Shown here: positions 29,504 to 38,422 of the stretch, piece after piece
Position numbering within the stretch: the first letter of the stretch is position 1
Layout: each line of letters starts with the position of its first letter
Assembly: GCA_022842725.1 (NCBI GenBank)
Contig: JALHOZ010000006.1
Coordinates: 112,743 to 176,742, forward strand
DNA: 64,000 bases
Direction: 5' to 3'
Source of the DNA: Saprospiraceae bacterium
GTDB taxonomy: Bacteria; Bacteroidota; Bacteroidia; Chitinophagales; Saprospiraceae
Program-made: the position numbers and the translations under genes
The notes under the pieces: generated by a model
The model's input: only the letters and a program-made list of their open reading frames with translations
Databases searched by the model: none
Told to the model about the DNA's origin: nothing

Positions 29504-30298
29504 TTATTGATAAACAGCTGTTACTTTACACTTTTGTCTTTTGAGGGCAGCCAATATTCCTGTTTTTCCATAAAGATGGCCTGCCCCGACAGCAAAAAAC
29601 GACGGACCGAAGGATAAGGAGTCAAATATTTTTTGCCCCATGTAGATATTTCTATCTTCTATCAATAGTTTTCGGAGGCTACCTGTTTGTTTTTTTGACA
29701 AACGATAAATCAATTGAACATCACCTTTTCGGTAGGCATTACTCAATGTTTCCATTTTTTGTTTGAACGTCTGAATATTTTTACACAAAGACTTCAAAGA
29801 TTTAATCTGGTATGCTAAAGGTATTTGTTGCAATACTTTTATCTGGGTCTCCAGACTTTCCACTCCACCCATGTATTTTCCTTCTTCAGACGCAAATTTC
29901 CATAAATAATAATCCAGGGGAGCAGCATTATTGCCTCTCAACAGCGATTCAGACAAAATCGTCTGTACCTGAAATGGGATGAACCTATCCAACAATGATA
30001 AGTCAATATTGAACGATTTTGAAATAATATTTTCAATTTTTTGATAATGGCGGGCTGAAAACAAATCCTTTAAGGTCTGGCCTTCCGGCAACAAAAAATG
30101 ATGAAGCAAAGAATTTTGTTCTGCCGCAAAAAGATCCATTTCAGCATAATAATAATTAGTGGATTGTATGTATTTTTTTGCGAGATCCGCATGTGTGTAA
30201 GCATCTTCATTATTCAGATGCATGGTTCCAAAAACATAATGTTCTCCGGGATTATCCCGTTGGATAATACGATACAAAACAGATGATTTGAACGACAT
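29504..30298 (-). CDS. TraB/GumN family protein
   Basis: A 264-residue protein of the TraB/PrgY/GumN family, related to the Tiki metalloprotease fold. Family motifs are the N-terminal YVFGTMHLNNEDAY and the C-terminal FFAVGAGHLYGKTGILAAL. Family members often have a signal peptide; none is seen here, so this copy may be cytoplasmic, or the start may differ. It begins 3 bases after the stop of the upstream trans-sulfuration gene, so the two are an operon. Function is unknown. Confidence 0.87.
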   Translation of the reverse strand: MSFKSSVLYRIIQRDNPGEHYVFGTMHLNNEDAYTHADLAKKYIQSTNYYYAEMDLFAAEQNSLLHHFLLPEGQTLKDLFSARHYQKIENIISKSFNIDLSLLDRFIPFQVQTILSESLLRGNNAAPLDYYLWKFASEEGKYMGGVESLETQIKVLQQIPLAYQIKSLKSLCKNIQTFKQKMETLSNAYRKGDVQLIYRLSKKQTGSLRKLLIEDRNIYMGQKIFDSLSFGPSFFAVGAGHLYGKTGILAALKRQKCKVTAVYQ

Positions 30299-30301
30299 GT
30301 A

Positions 30302-31501
30302 TCAGATAGAATTTAATGCATTCTCAAAATCGCTCAGGACATCCTCTGTTGCCTCTATTCCCACCGACACTCTGATTAATCCTTGTGTAATCCCGTTTTT
30401 TTCTGATACGGCAGGGTCCACATTAAGATGTGAACTTGTTCTCGGATGGAGAACCAATGTATTTACATCACCTAAGGTTGGTGCATATTTGGCAAGTGAC
30501 AGACTGTTGATACATTTTTTGGCTGCTTCATAACCGCCGTCAACCTCAAAACTCAACATACCACCGGGCAGCCTCATTTGGGAAGAGGCGGTTTCAAATG
30601 ATTCATGGCTTTTTAATCCGACATAATTGGCTTTCGACACCTTAGTGTGATTTTCAAGATATGTAGCCAACGACATCGCATTACTACTGTGTTTTTCCAT
30701 CCTGAGACCGAGGGTTTTCATGCCGATATGAACCAACCATGCATCAAAAGGATTACAGGTTCCACCCATCAATTTAAGGGTTTTCCAAATAGCCGGTTTT
30801 CGGGCTTCATCTATTCCGACTATAATGCCGGCGATCGAATTTCCGTGACCGTTCAGATATTTTGTTGTACTGTGAATGACAAAATCCACTCCCAATTGAA
30901 GGGGTTGCTGAATGACCGGTGTACAAAAAGTATTGTCCACGATGGACAACAAACCATTTTGTTTCGCAAAATCCGCCAAAACTTTGATATCCAGACAGCT
31001 ACAGGTTGGATTAGACGGTGTTTCGAAATATAAAACTTTAATATCCGGGTTATTTTTTATCAAAACTTCAAGTGCTGATATATCTTTCAGATCTGTGAAA
31101 TATGTGCGAATACCCATAGCCGGAAAAACCGACTTAAACAGCTCTGTAGTACCTCCGTACAAGTCTTCCTGTGTTAAAATGGCGTCACCGTTTTGCAAGA
31201 GAGACTGTAATAAAGTTGAAATGGCTGACATTCCGCTGGATGTCATCAGACCAAAAGCCTGCTTTTCCATTCCATGGGATTCCAGGGCAGCAATTTTAGC
31301 GGCGACTTCATCAACGGTGGGATTTCCGTACCTTCCGTAAACCTGCCCTTGTTTTTGACCGGTAAAAACTGCCTCACCGTGCTCAAAACTCTGCATTACA
31401 AATGAAGAAGTAGCATAAATGGGTAAAATATGAGGCTGCGAAAAATTTTTACCGTCATATTCGAGAACACAATGGGTATCAATATGCATTTTTTTATTCA
31501 T
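30302..31501 (-). CDS. Trans-sulfuration PLP enzyme (cystathionine gamma-synthase / gamma-lyase family)
   Basis: A 399-residue fold-type I PLP enzyme of the Cys/Met metabolism family. Markers are YGRYGNPTVDEVAAKIAALE, the cofactor-binding loop TSSGMSAI, the aspartate in SIVDNTFCTP, and the Schiff-base lysine in IHSTTKYLNGHG. Sequence alone does not separate cystathionine gamma-synthase, gamma-lyase, methionine gamma-lyase or O-acetylhomoserine sulfhydrylase. Lyase-like features such as GGTCNPFDAWLVHIGMKTL are shared by several of them. A second in-frame ATG four codons in may be the start. It is cotranscribed with the TraB/GumN gene. Confidence 0.93.
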   Translation of the reverse strand: MNKKMHIDTHCVLEYDGKNFSQPHILPIYATSSFVMQSFEHGEAVFTGQKQGQVYGRYGNPTVDEVAAKIAALESHGMEKQAFGLMTSSGMSAISTLLQSLLQNGDAILTQEDLYGGTTELFKSVFPAMGIRTYFTDLKDISALEVLIKNNPDIKVLYFETPSNPTCSCLDIKVLADFAKQNGLLSIVDNTFCTPVIQQPLQLGVDFVIHSTTKYLNGHGNSIAGIIVGIDEARKPAIWKTLKLMGGTCNPFDAWLVHIGMKTLGLRMEKHSSNAMSLATYLENHTKVSKANYVGLKSHESFETASSQMRLPGGMLSFEVDGGYEAAKKCINSLSLAKYAPTLGDVNTLVLHPRTSSHLNVDPAVSEKNGITQGLIRVSVGIEATEDVLSDFENALNSI

Positions 31502-31734
31502 CTTATTTTAATTCAATGAGTGAATGAATACCGGTTTCATTTTTTAATCCTGAGTTCCGGGAGTTTTGAGTTATAAATGTATAAAAAGTTAATGACGAAA
31601 AACAAAAATTACAAAAACCAATCAGATTCTGTAAATTATTGATTATTTTCATTTGGTCATCAATCATTCCAGAGCTAATTAAACCTTTGTCCACCCGATT
31701 TAGTTTAAAATCCGGTACACATCAAATAAATTTT

Positions 31735-32808
31735 ATGGAATCTATGTTTACAGAAAATGATGATCAGACAGGTGACGAACTTATAGACCATAAAATGTTA
31801 TTGGTTGATCCCGGACAATCTATGGTCAGGATTGACAAATTTTTATTCGAAAAACTTGAAAAAACCTCCAGAAACAGAATTCAGAATGCGATCGATACCG
31901 GAAATATTCTGGTCAACGGCAAGGAAATAAAATCCAATTATAAAGTCAAACCCGGAGATCAGATTTCTGTTGTTTTGCCTGCGAATCCTCTGAATATTCC
32001 CGATTTAAACCCGGAAAACATTCCATTAGAAATCGTATTTGAAGATGAACACATTCTGGTCATCAATAAACAAGCCGGATTGGTTGTTCATCCCGGCGTA
32101 GGAAATCAATCCGGAACGTTGGTCAATGCCCTTTTATATCATTTCAAAAACAACCCTTTTCCCGTTTTGAAAGGCAATACGCCGGACAGGCCGGGGTTGG
32201 TTCACCGGATTGACAAAGACACCACCGGACTTTTGGTCATTGCCAAAAATGAACATGCAATGACACATTTGGCCAAACAATTTTTTGACCACAGCATTGA
32301 AAGGAGTTATGTCGCATTGGTTTGGGGAGATGTGGAGGCTGACCAAGGTACCATTCGCGCTCATGTAGGGCGTCACGAAAAAGACAGGATGCAAATGGCG
32401 GCTTATCCGGATGGTTCCAGGGGCAAAGAAGCAACGACACATTTTCAGGTTTTAGAAAAATTTTATTACGTAACTTTGGTGGAATGCAGGCTGGAAACAG
32501 GAAGAACCCATCAGATCAGGGTTCATATGAAACATATTGGTCACACCTTGTTTAATGATGCCAGATATGGTGGAAACAAGATTTTGAAAGGCACGTATTA
32601 CAACAAGTACAAATTAATGGTGGATAATTGTTTTGAAACACTTCCCCGACAGGCTTTACATGCCAAAACGCTCGGTTTTATTCATCCTGCTACAGAACAA
32701 AAAGTGTTTTTTGAAAGCCCGATACCGGAAGATATGACACTTTGTATCGGAAAATGGAAAACGTTTTTTGAGTCAAAAAAAGAAATGTTAGATCAGTTTA
32801 AACTTTAA
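31735..32808 (+). CDS. rluD: RluD-type 23S rRNA pseudouridine synthase
   Basis: A 357-residue pseudouridine synthase of the RluA/RluD family. An N-terminal S4 RNA-binding domain (MVRIDKFLFEKLEKTSRNRI) precedes the catalytic domain with the active-site Asp in HRIDKDTTGLLVIAKN. A later signature is GRTHQIRVHMKHIGH. RluD makes pseudouridines 1911, 1915 and 1917 in helix 69; rlmH elsewhere in this window methylates one of these. ATG 31735 is chosen: the frame is open 96 bases further up, but that part is low-complexity, and a near-consensus -7 element (AACCTTTG, about 31683-31690) lies inside it. Confidence 0.92.
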   Translation: MESMFTENDDQTGDELIDHKMLLVDPGQSMVRIDKFLFEKLEKTSRNRIQNAIDTGNILVNGKEIKSNYKVKPGDQISVVLPANPLNIPDLNPENIPLEIVFEDEHILVINKQAGLVVHPGVGNQSGTLVNALLYHFKNNPFPVLKGNTPDRPGLVHRIDKDTTGLLVIAKNEHAMTHLAKQFFDHSIERSYVALVWGDVEADQGTIRAHVGRHEKDRMQMAAYPDGSRGKEATTHFQVLEKFYYVTLVECRLETGRTHQIRVHMKHIGHTLFNDARYGGNKILKGTYYNKYKLMVDNCFETLPRQALHAKTLGFIHPATEQKVFFESPIPEDMTLCIGKWKTFFESKKEMLDQFKL

Positions 32809-33124
32809 ATTTGACACATATTACACTTATATAATATATGTACTATAAATAAATTAAGCATGCAAAAACAATAAGAATACTGCTGTTACCTCATGCAAAT
32901 TGTTTTTTATATCAGAATCATTAGATTTCCAATATTATTAGGTGTTGTTACATAAAAATTCGTTAATAAAATTGTGGTATTTTACCTCGGTTCCCGTCTT
33001 TAACATACCAGACTGAAATATCATTATCCTTGTACCAAAAAGTGATCTTTAGGTCTTTATGCAAAAATAATATTAATAATTGAAGAAATCTTTGAAAATA
33101 ATTCTGTGAAATATTTATTTTATT

Positions 33125-33132
33125 TACATTTG
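33125..33132 (+). promoter_or_regulatory. Bacteroidota -7 promoter element of DUF1508-OmpA gene
   Basis: TACATTTG matches TAnnTTTG and lies 25 bases upstream of the ATG at 33158. The rest of the 349-base gap from 32809 is AT-rich and holds no gene I would accept; a minus-strand open frame there is discussed separately. Confidence 0.55.
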
Positions 33133-33157
33133 TCTTGTATAAAACACCCCTTCCATC

Positions 33158-35374
33158 ATGAACGACATACATCAATCCAACGACGATTATCTGGCTTGCC
33201 ATCATTATGACACTTCATTAGCTGACGAAGCAGGAATATCCAGATTTGAAAAAGAAGGCAAATATTATTTTTGTTATTCAGAACACGGTTCTATCGTATT
33301 GAGGAGTGAGGGTTATTCCTCAGAAAACAATCGCGAAAATGGTATTGCATCTGTATTAAAAAATCTTTCGAATGAAAGTTTATATTCCAAAGTAAAACAA
33401 ACAGATGGACGTTGGGTATTGACTCTTAAAGCTACAAACCATCACGAGATTGCCAGATCATGCCCGTATCAGACCCTGGAGGAAATATTGGTTCTGCTAC
33501 CGTCGGCCAGAGAAAAATATCAGGAAACTTTGGCTTTAGCAAATGTCGAAGCAGGAAAAATCGATCAGGAAAACATAACTTTCCCAAAAGATGAAAGTGA
33601 GCAAAAAAATGAAGAAGATGATTATATGATATGTCGTGAATATGAAGTAAAAATTCACGAAAAACACCATCTATACGACGATTTCATCAGTTTCAAACAT
33701 GAAAATACCGACAAATATTACTTTGCCTTTTTAAACAAAAAAGGAGAAATTGTTCTTCGAAGTGAAGGTTACCCTACCCCGTCTGCCCGGGACAACGGCA
33801 TTGAGTCTGTGATTAAAAACAAAGATCAGGAAAGCCGATGGTCAACAGAAGAAAAAAGAGGTCTGCATTATTTGATTCTTAAAGCAGGTAACCACCAGGA
33901 AATAGGCCGATCCTGTCCTTATTCTTCAGAAAAAGAAGTTTTGGCATTAAGAAAAAACGATGCAGAGAACACAGAACAACATAAGGTGGAAGATGATTAT
34001 CTTATTTGTAAAGAATATGAAGAACAATTAAACTCCCGGCACCCTGAGTATGCTGACTTTATCGTGTTCAAACACGAACATACCGGCAAATATTATTTTG
34101 CGATGGTCAATGACCAAAATGATCTTGTTTTCCGAAGCGAGGGATATCCGACCCCTTCTGCAAGAGATAAGGGTTTGGAATCCATAAGAAAAAACAGGGA
34201 CATTAAAGAGAGAATTTCTGTTGAAGAAAAAAGAGGTTTATATTATCTGGTCATAAAAGCAGGCAATCACCAGGAAATCGGCCGCTCATGTCCTAAAATT
34301 TCAGAATCAGCTTTAAGTTTATTGTGGGGAGGAGGGTTGCTGGCTGCTGCTTCATTTGCCTCTGGTTTATCGGGCACGCCTTCGGTTCCTAACTCAGCAT
34401 CGATCGAAAAGGATGATGATTATTTATCATGTGAGGCATACCAAGGTCATAAAATTCATGATCAGGCAAATAATCTGGCACTTTTTGAAAAAGATAATTT
34501 ATTTTATTTTGCTGTTTATCATAATGATGGCAGTGTATGGTTGAGGAGTGAAGGTTTTATCAATACGACCAACAGAGACAAAGAATTAGAGTCCGTGCTC
34601 AGGAACAAAGACAAAGTCCATATGTATGACCACGTAGAAAAAGCCGGCTATCTTCTTAAAATCCTTAAAGATGAAAACGGCAATGAAATTGCCCGTACTT
34701 GTCCTCAAAAAATAGTAGCAGCTCCATTGACAGGTGCGGCTGCTGCTGCAACCACACCAACCGAAACTTCAGGAAAATTCAACTGGTGGTGGTTATTGCT
34801 TCCGCTTTTGCTTCTCCTTGCCTATTTGTTATTTACCAAATCATGTAATAAAGGAAACAATGTTGAGGTATCGCAGACTGAAGTAATCACACCTGAAGCT
34901 CCAGTTACAGTTGAAACCAATACAGATGCAACAAAAGATACAACAAAAACCGCAACACAGGCTGTATCTACAGATTGCGGGCTCAACTGGATTTTGTTTG
35001 ATTTTGACTCTTATGAAATTACAGGTACAGCAAATCAGGAATTGACCGAAATGGCAGAAATATTAAAATCCAACCCGGGATATACAGGTATTTTGTCGGC
35101 ACATACGGATGCCAGGGGAAGCGATGAGTATAATAAAAAACTCTCATTAAACAGGGCAGAAGCCGCAAAATCCGTTTTGATCAATCTTGGGATACCTGCC
35201 TCGTCGATTCAAACCAATGCTTCGAGTGAATCAACCCCTGTCGCCGTGAATACAGATGATGATTCCGGAAGATATTTTAACCGAAGGGTTGAATTGAGAA
35301 TAACAGATGATTCAGGTAAAGAAGTTTGTAAATCCATAGCTCCGCAGGTGCCGGAAAATCTTAAAGTCAGGTAG
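33158..35374 (+). CDS. Four DUF1508 repeats, transmembrane segment and OmpA peptidoglycan-binding domain
   Basis: A 738-residue protein with no signal peptide. Four DUF1508 (YegP-like) repeats begin near residues 8, 153, 277 and 418. Each opens DDYxxCxxY and contains a strand like YYFAxxNxxGxxxxRSEGY and an ending HxEIGRSCP. A hydrophobic Gly/Ala stretch (LLWGGGLLAAASFASGL, about 388-405) lies between repeats 3 and 4. A strong transmembrane segment (WWWLLLPLLLLLAYLLF, about 545-561) follows repeat 4, then a Thr-rich linker and an OmpA C-terminal domain (about 610-725; SAHTDARGSDEYNKKLSLNR). The layout predicts repeats in the cytoplasm and an OmpA domain gripping peptidoglycan in the periplasm. 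DUF2853 follows after 30 bases, probably in the same operon. Function unknown. Confidence 0.9.
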   Translation: MNDIHQSNDDYLACHHYDTSLADEAGISRFEKEGKYYFCYSEHGSIVLRSEGYSSENNRENGIASVLKNLSNESLYSKVKQTDGRWVLTLKATNHHEIARSCPYQTLEEILVLLPSAREKYQETLALANVEAGKIDQENITFPKDESEQKNEEDDYMICREYEVKIHEKHHLYDDFISFKHENTDKYYFAFLNKKGEIVLRSEGYPTPSARDNGIESVIKNKDQESRWSTEEKRGLHYLILKAGNHQEIGRSCPYSSEKEVLALRKNDAENTEQHKVEDDYLICKEYEEQLNSRHPEYADFIVFKHEHTGKYYFAMVNDQNDLVFRSEGYPTPSARDKGLESIRKNRDIKERISVEEKRGLYYLVIKAGNHQEIGRSCPKISESALSLLWGGGLLAAASFASGLSGTPSVPNSASIEKDDDYLSCEAYQGHKIHDQANNLALFEKDNLFYFAVYHNDGSVWLRSEGFINTTNRDKELESVLRNKDKVHMYDHVEKAGYLLKILKDENGNEIARTCPQKIVAAPLTGAAAAATTPTETSGKFNWWWLLLPLLLLLAYLLFTKSCNKGNNVEVSQTEVITPEAPVTVETNTDATKDTTKTATQAVSTDCGLNWILFDFDSYEITGTANQELTEMAEILKSNPGYTGILSAHTDARGSDEYNKKLSLNRAEAAKSVLINLGIPASSIQTNASSESTPVAVNTDDDSGRYFNRRVELRITDDSGKEVCKSIAPQVPENLKVR

Positions 35375-35404
35375 TCTTATTTTACATTATTAAATACATA
35401 AACA

Positions 35405-35743
35405 ATGAGCAAATTTGATGAAAAAGTACAGATGTACAAAGAAGAAGCCTCAAAACTGGGTTTAAAAATCAGTGACGACCTTCTTACTAAAGTCGCAAAA
35501 TCTTTAGGACCATCTATCTATCTTGGAGATGCATCTCTCGTTTCAGGTTCTGACAAGGAAGAACTGGACAGAGTAAAAACAAATTTTTTAATTAAAAAAC
35601 TCGGATTGGCAGATGGTCCCGCGTTGGACAAAGCAATTGCTGAAGTTGTCAATGAAATGGGCACAGGAAACAGAAACAAACACAGAGCTATTTTTTATGC
35701 CCTGTTGGTTCAAAAATTAGGGAAAGAATCATTTTTTAATTAA
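35405..35743 (+). CDS. DUF2853 family protein
   Basis: A 112-residue soluble helical protein matching DUF2853: FDEKVQMYKEEASKLGLKI at the start, then LTKVAKSLGPSIYLGDASLV, and NKHRAIFYALLVQKLGKE near the end. It probably shares a transcript with the DUF1508-OmpA gene and is followed by a strong terminator. Function unknown. Confidence 0.9.
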   Translation: MSKFDEKVQMYKEEASKLGLKISDDLLTKVAKSLGPSIYLGDASLVSGSDKEELDRVKTNFLIKKLGLADGPALDKAIAEVVNEMGTGNRNKHRAIFYALLVQKLGKESFFN

Positions 35744-35768
35744 AACGGGAATCTTTTCTCATTTCCAA

Positions 35769-35808
35769 GCAAACATTCTTTTAACAGAAAGAATGTTTGC
35801 TTTTTTTT
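35769..35808 (+). terminator. Rho-independent terminator after DUF2853 gene
   Basis: A 13-base-pair perfect stem GCAAACATTCTTT / AAAGAATGTTTGC with a 6-base loop is followed by eight T. It ends four bases before the anmK ATG. Confidence 0.88.
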
Positions 35809-35811
35809 ATT

Positions 35812-37008
35812 ATGTCAAGAAAACAAATATCCAATTTACAATCTATATCAAACAAACCGGTCAGGAATATTATTGGCCTGATGTCAGGAACTTCCATGGA
35901 TGGACTGGACATTGCAGTATGTCAGGTTAGAGGTACAGGAAAAAACACCTTTGTAACTGTTCTGTATTTTGAAACGGTGGACTATGAATCTTCCTTAAAA
36001 GATAAAATTTTCAGAATTTTTGCAAAAAAAGACATAGATTTTGTTCATTTATGTCAGTTACATGCCTTTCTGGGAACATTTTATGCATCAATCATTCTCC
36101 GGATTCTTCAGCATTTAAACATTCAACCTTCAGATATTGACCTGATAGCCAGTCATGGTCAGACAGTTCAACATGTTCCTCAAAGCAGTTTGTTTTATCC
36201 GTTTCCTTCAACGTTTCAGATAGCAGATGGTGACCACATCGCACAAAAAACAGGAATTATCACCCTTTCTGACTTCAGACAAAAACATATCTCTGCTGGT
36301 GGAGAAGGTGCTCCTTTGGCTATGTATGGTGATATACTATTATTTTCGGGCACTAAAACGGACAGAATCCTGCTCAATTTGGGTGGTATATCAAACTTTA
36401 CCTATCTGCCTGTCACTTCAAAAATGATAAGCACCACAGACACCGGTCCGGCAAATACGCTTATTGATCAGTATTGTCAAAAGTATCTGAACATTTCATT
36501 TGATCACAACGGTGACATTGCGCAAAGAGGAAAAATAATACCGGAGCTTCTTCATTCATTAAAAAAACATGATTTTTTCAATCAGGAAATCCCTAAAAGT
36601 ACCGGTCAGGAGATGTTTAATCTTTCATGGGTTGAAAAAATAATTTCCGAGACAAATATACCATTGGCTGAACCTGAAGATATAATTTCTACCCTGACCC
36701 AACTGACCGTTGACACTATAGCCGAAGTAGTCATAAAACTAACCGGAAACACAAAAACCAATATTGAAATGTTTGTCAGCGGCGGCGGAGCGCACAACAA
36801 AACCATGATGAACCGGCTGTCAATTCAACTTCCCGGTATCACTATCAAACCTTTTGAGGATCTAGGCATACATCCGGATGCAAAAGAAGCAGTATTATTT
36901 GCCGTTTTAGCAAATGAATGTATCGCCGGAGACTTTAGTTTACTGGAAGAAAGTCTGCCTCCGAATATGCCCAAAGTAAGTTTCGGAAAAATCTCATTAC
37001 CCGGCTAA
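35812..37008 (+). CDS. anmK: Anhydro-N-acetylmuramic acid kinase
   Basis: A 398-residue sugar kinase that converts 1,6-anhydro-MurNAc to MurNAc-6-phosphate in cell-wall recycling. The N-terminal phosphate loop is IIGLMSGTSMDGLDIAV; other family segments are SHGQTVQHVP, LNLGGISNFTYL and VSGGGAHNKTMM. An in-frame TTG at 35797 falls inside the terminator stem, so ATG 35812 is chosen, giving the usual position of the phosphate loop after about 20 residues. Its messenger must either start by read-through or from a promoter hidden upstream. Confidence 0.95.
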   Translation: MSRKQISNLQSISNKPVRNIIGLMSGTSMDGLDIAVCQVRGTGKNTFVTVLYFETVDYESSLKDKIFRIFAKKDIDFVHLCQLHAFLGTFYASIILRILQHLNIQPSDIDLIASHGQTVQHVPQSSLFYPFPSTFQIADGDHIAQKTGIITLSDFRQKHISAGGEGAPLAMYGDILLFSGTKTDRILLNLGGISNFTYLPVTSKMISTTDTGPANTLIDQYCQKYLNISFDHNGDIAQRGKIIPELLHSLKKHDFFNQEIPKSTGQEMFNLSWVEKIISETNIPLAEPEDIISTLTQLTVDTIAEVVIKLTGNTKTNIEMFVSGGGAHNKTMMNRLSIQLPGITIKPFEDLGIHPDAKEAVLFAVLANECIAGDFSLLEESLPPNMPKVSFGKISLPG

Positions 37009-37020
37009 AATCTTTTAAGG

Positions 37021-37644
37021 TCAGTGATTGCTTATTTCGGTCACATCAAGAATATTTTGACATAAATCCAGGTCAAACCGATCATTTGAAGATATAATGG
37101 CAATCCTGTTTTCTGAATTTTGGCGGAGACGTCGGGCAAACCAGTTTTTGGCTGCTTCATCGAGATAAGAAGTAGGTTCGTCAAGCAGGAGTATCGGTGT
37201 TTCTGACAACAATGCGAGGGCCAGCTGCAATTTTTGTTTCATACCGGATGAAAAAAAACGGATTTGTTTATCGCCGGTGTTTTGCCATTCCAGATATTCC
37301 AGAAAACTTTTTATATTCAGATTTTCCGGCATTGGTTTGAATTTTTTATGAAACATCAACATTTCCTCCAGGGTAAATTCCTGAATCAAATCCGTGTAAG
37401 GGGCTACCCAAACAAAATATTCATGGAAATTCCGGGGTAAAATGATATTGCCTGCGGATTTAAAAAGGACTTTCCCGGATGAAGGTGACAGAAAACCACT
37501 TATGAGCTTAATAAGTGTCGATTTACCGATCCCGTTTCGACCGGATATACCATAAACTTTTCCTTTTATAAAAGTTTGGTTTACATCCCGGAGAATCCAT
37601 TGATAGCCATATCGTTTGGACAAACCTATCAACTCAATTTCCAT
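37021..37644 (-). CDS. ABC transporter ATP-binding protein, permease not adjacent
   Basis: A 207-residue single ABC ATPase domain. Walker A is GRNGIGKST, Walker B ILLLDEPTSYLD, and the signature motif is FSSGMKQKL, a departure from LSGGQ also seen in CcmA-like ATPases. No transmembrane partner lies beside it. It starts one base after the lpxA stop, as the last gene of the lpxD-lpxC/fabZ-lpxA run, which suggests a link to envelope biogenesis. Substrate unknown. The gene converges with anmK. Confidence 0.88.
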   Translation of the reverse strand: MEIELIGLSKRYGYQWILRDVNQTFIKGKVYGISGRNGIGKSTLIKLISGFLSPSSGKVLFKSAGNIILPRNFHEYFVWVAPYTDLIQEFTLEEMLMFHKKFKPMPENLNIKSFLEYLEWQNTGDKQIRFFSSGMKQKLQLALALLSETPILLLDEPTSYLDEAAKNWFARRLRQNSENRIAIISSNDRFDLDLCQNILDVTEISNH

Positions 37645-37645
37645 A

Positions 37646-38419
37646 TCAGGAATGTTTATAACCTTTCATCACACCTCTGTCGGCATCTCTGATAAAAAGT
37701 AATATCTGTTCTTTAAATTCAGAATGTGGAATAGTCGTTTCAATTTCAATGACCGCATTTTTAACATTTCTATGTTTTACAAATAAAATTCTGTAAATTT
37801 CATGGATCATATTAATATCTTCCCTCGAAAAACCTCTTCTTGACAAACCAACGCTGTTTACACCTGCGTATGACAAAGGTTCTCTTGCAGCTTTTACAAA
37901 AGGTGGAATGTCTTTTCTGACCAATGAACCACCACCTACAATGACATGATCACCAATTTTTACAAACTGGTGAACGGCAGTTACACCACCGACGACAACA
38001 TTATTTCCTATGGTAATATGACCTGCCAGGTTTACATTGTTGGCAATGATACAATTTTTACCTATAATACAATCATGTGCTACGTGCACATAGGCCATAA
38101 GCAGGGAGTTAGCCCCGATTTTTGTCAACATACTGGCTGCCGTTCCTCTGTTGAGGGTACAACATTCCCTTATGGTAACATTATCTTCAACAATCAGTAC
38201 TGATTCTTCACCGTTGTATTTTAAATCCTGAGGAATAGCTCCAACCACAGCTCCCGGAAAAATTTTACAATTTTTGCCAATAAAGGTACCTTTCATAATA
38301 GTAGCATGTGGTCCTATCCATGTATTATCACCAATTTCAACTCCTTCATCCACATATGCAAAATGTTCAATTTTTACATTTTGACCTATTTTGGCATTCG
38401 GATGTATAAAATTCATCAT
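37646..38419 (-). CDS. lpxA: UDP-N-acetylglucosamine acyltransferase
   Basis: A 257-residue left-handed beta-helix acyltransferase, the first step of lipid A synthesis. Hexapeptide repeats run from the N-terminus (IHPNAKIGQNVKIEHFAYV), with the family loop GAIPQDLKYNGEESVL and the catalytic His in AYVHVAHDCIIG. The C-terminal helical part is present (SREDINMIHEIYRILF). It begins 3 bases after the lpxC/fabZ stop. An alternative ATG lies one codon downstream. Confidence 0.96.
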   Translation of the reverse strand: MMNFIHPNAKIGQNVKIEHFAYVDEGVEIGDNTWIGPHATIMKGTFIGKNCKIFPGAVVGAIPQDLKYNGEESVLIVEDNVTIRECCTLNRGTAASMLTKIGANSLLMAYVHVAHDCIIGKNCIIANNVNLAGHITIGNNVVVGGVTAVHQFVKIGDHVIVGGGSLVRKDIPPFVKAAREPLSYAGVNSVGLSRRGFSREDINMIHEIYRILFVKHRNVKNAVIEIETTIPHSEFKEQILLFIRDADRGVMKGYKHS

Positions 38420-38422
38420 ATT

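Noticed and set aside
30912..31340. 142-codon open frame antisense to the trans-sulfuration enzyme gene
   Set aside because: The PLP-enzyme frame is clearly the coding one; the opposite product has no family motif or promoter.
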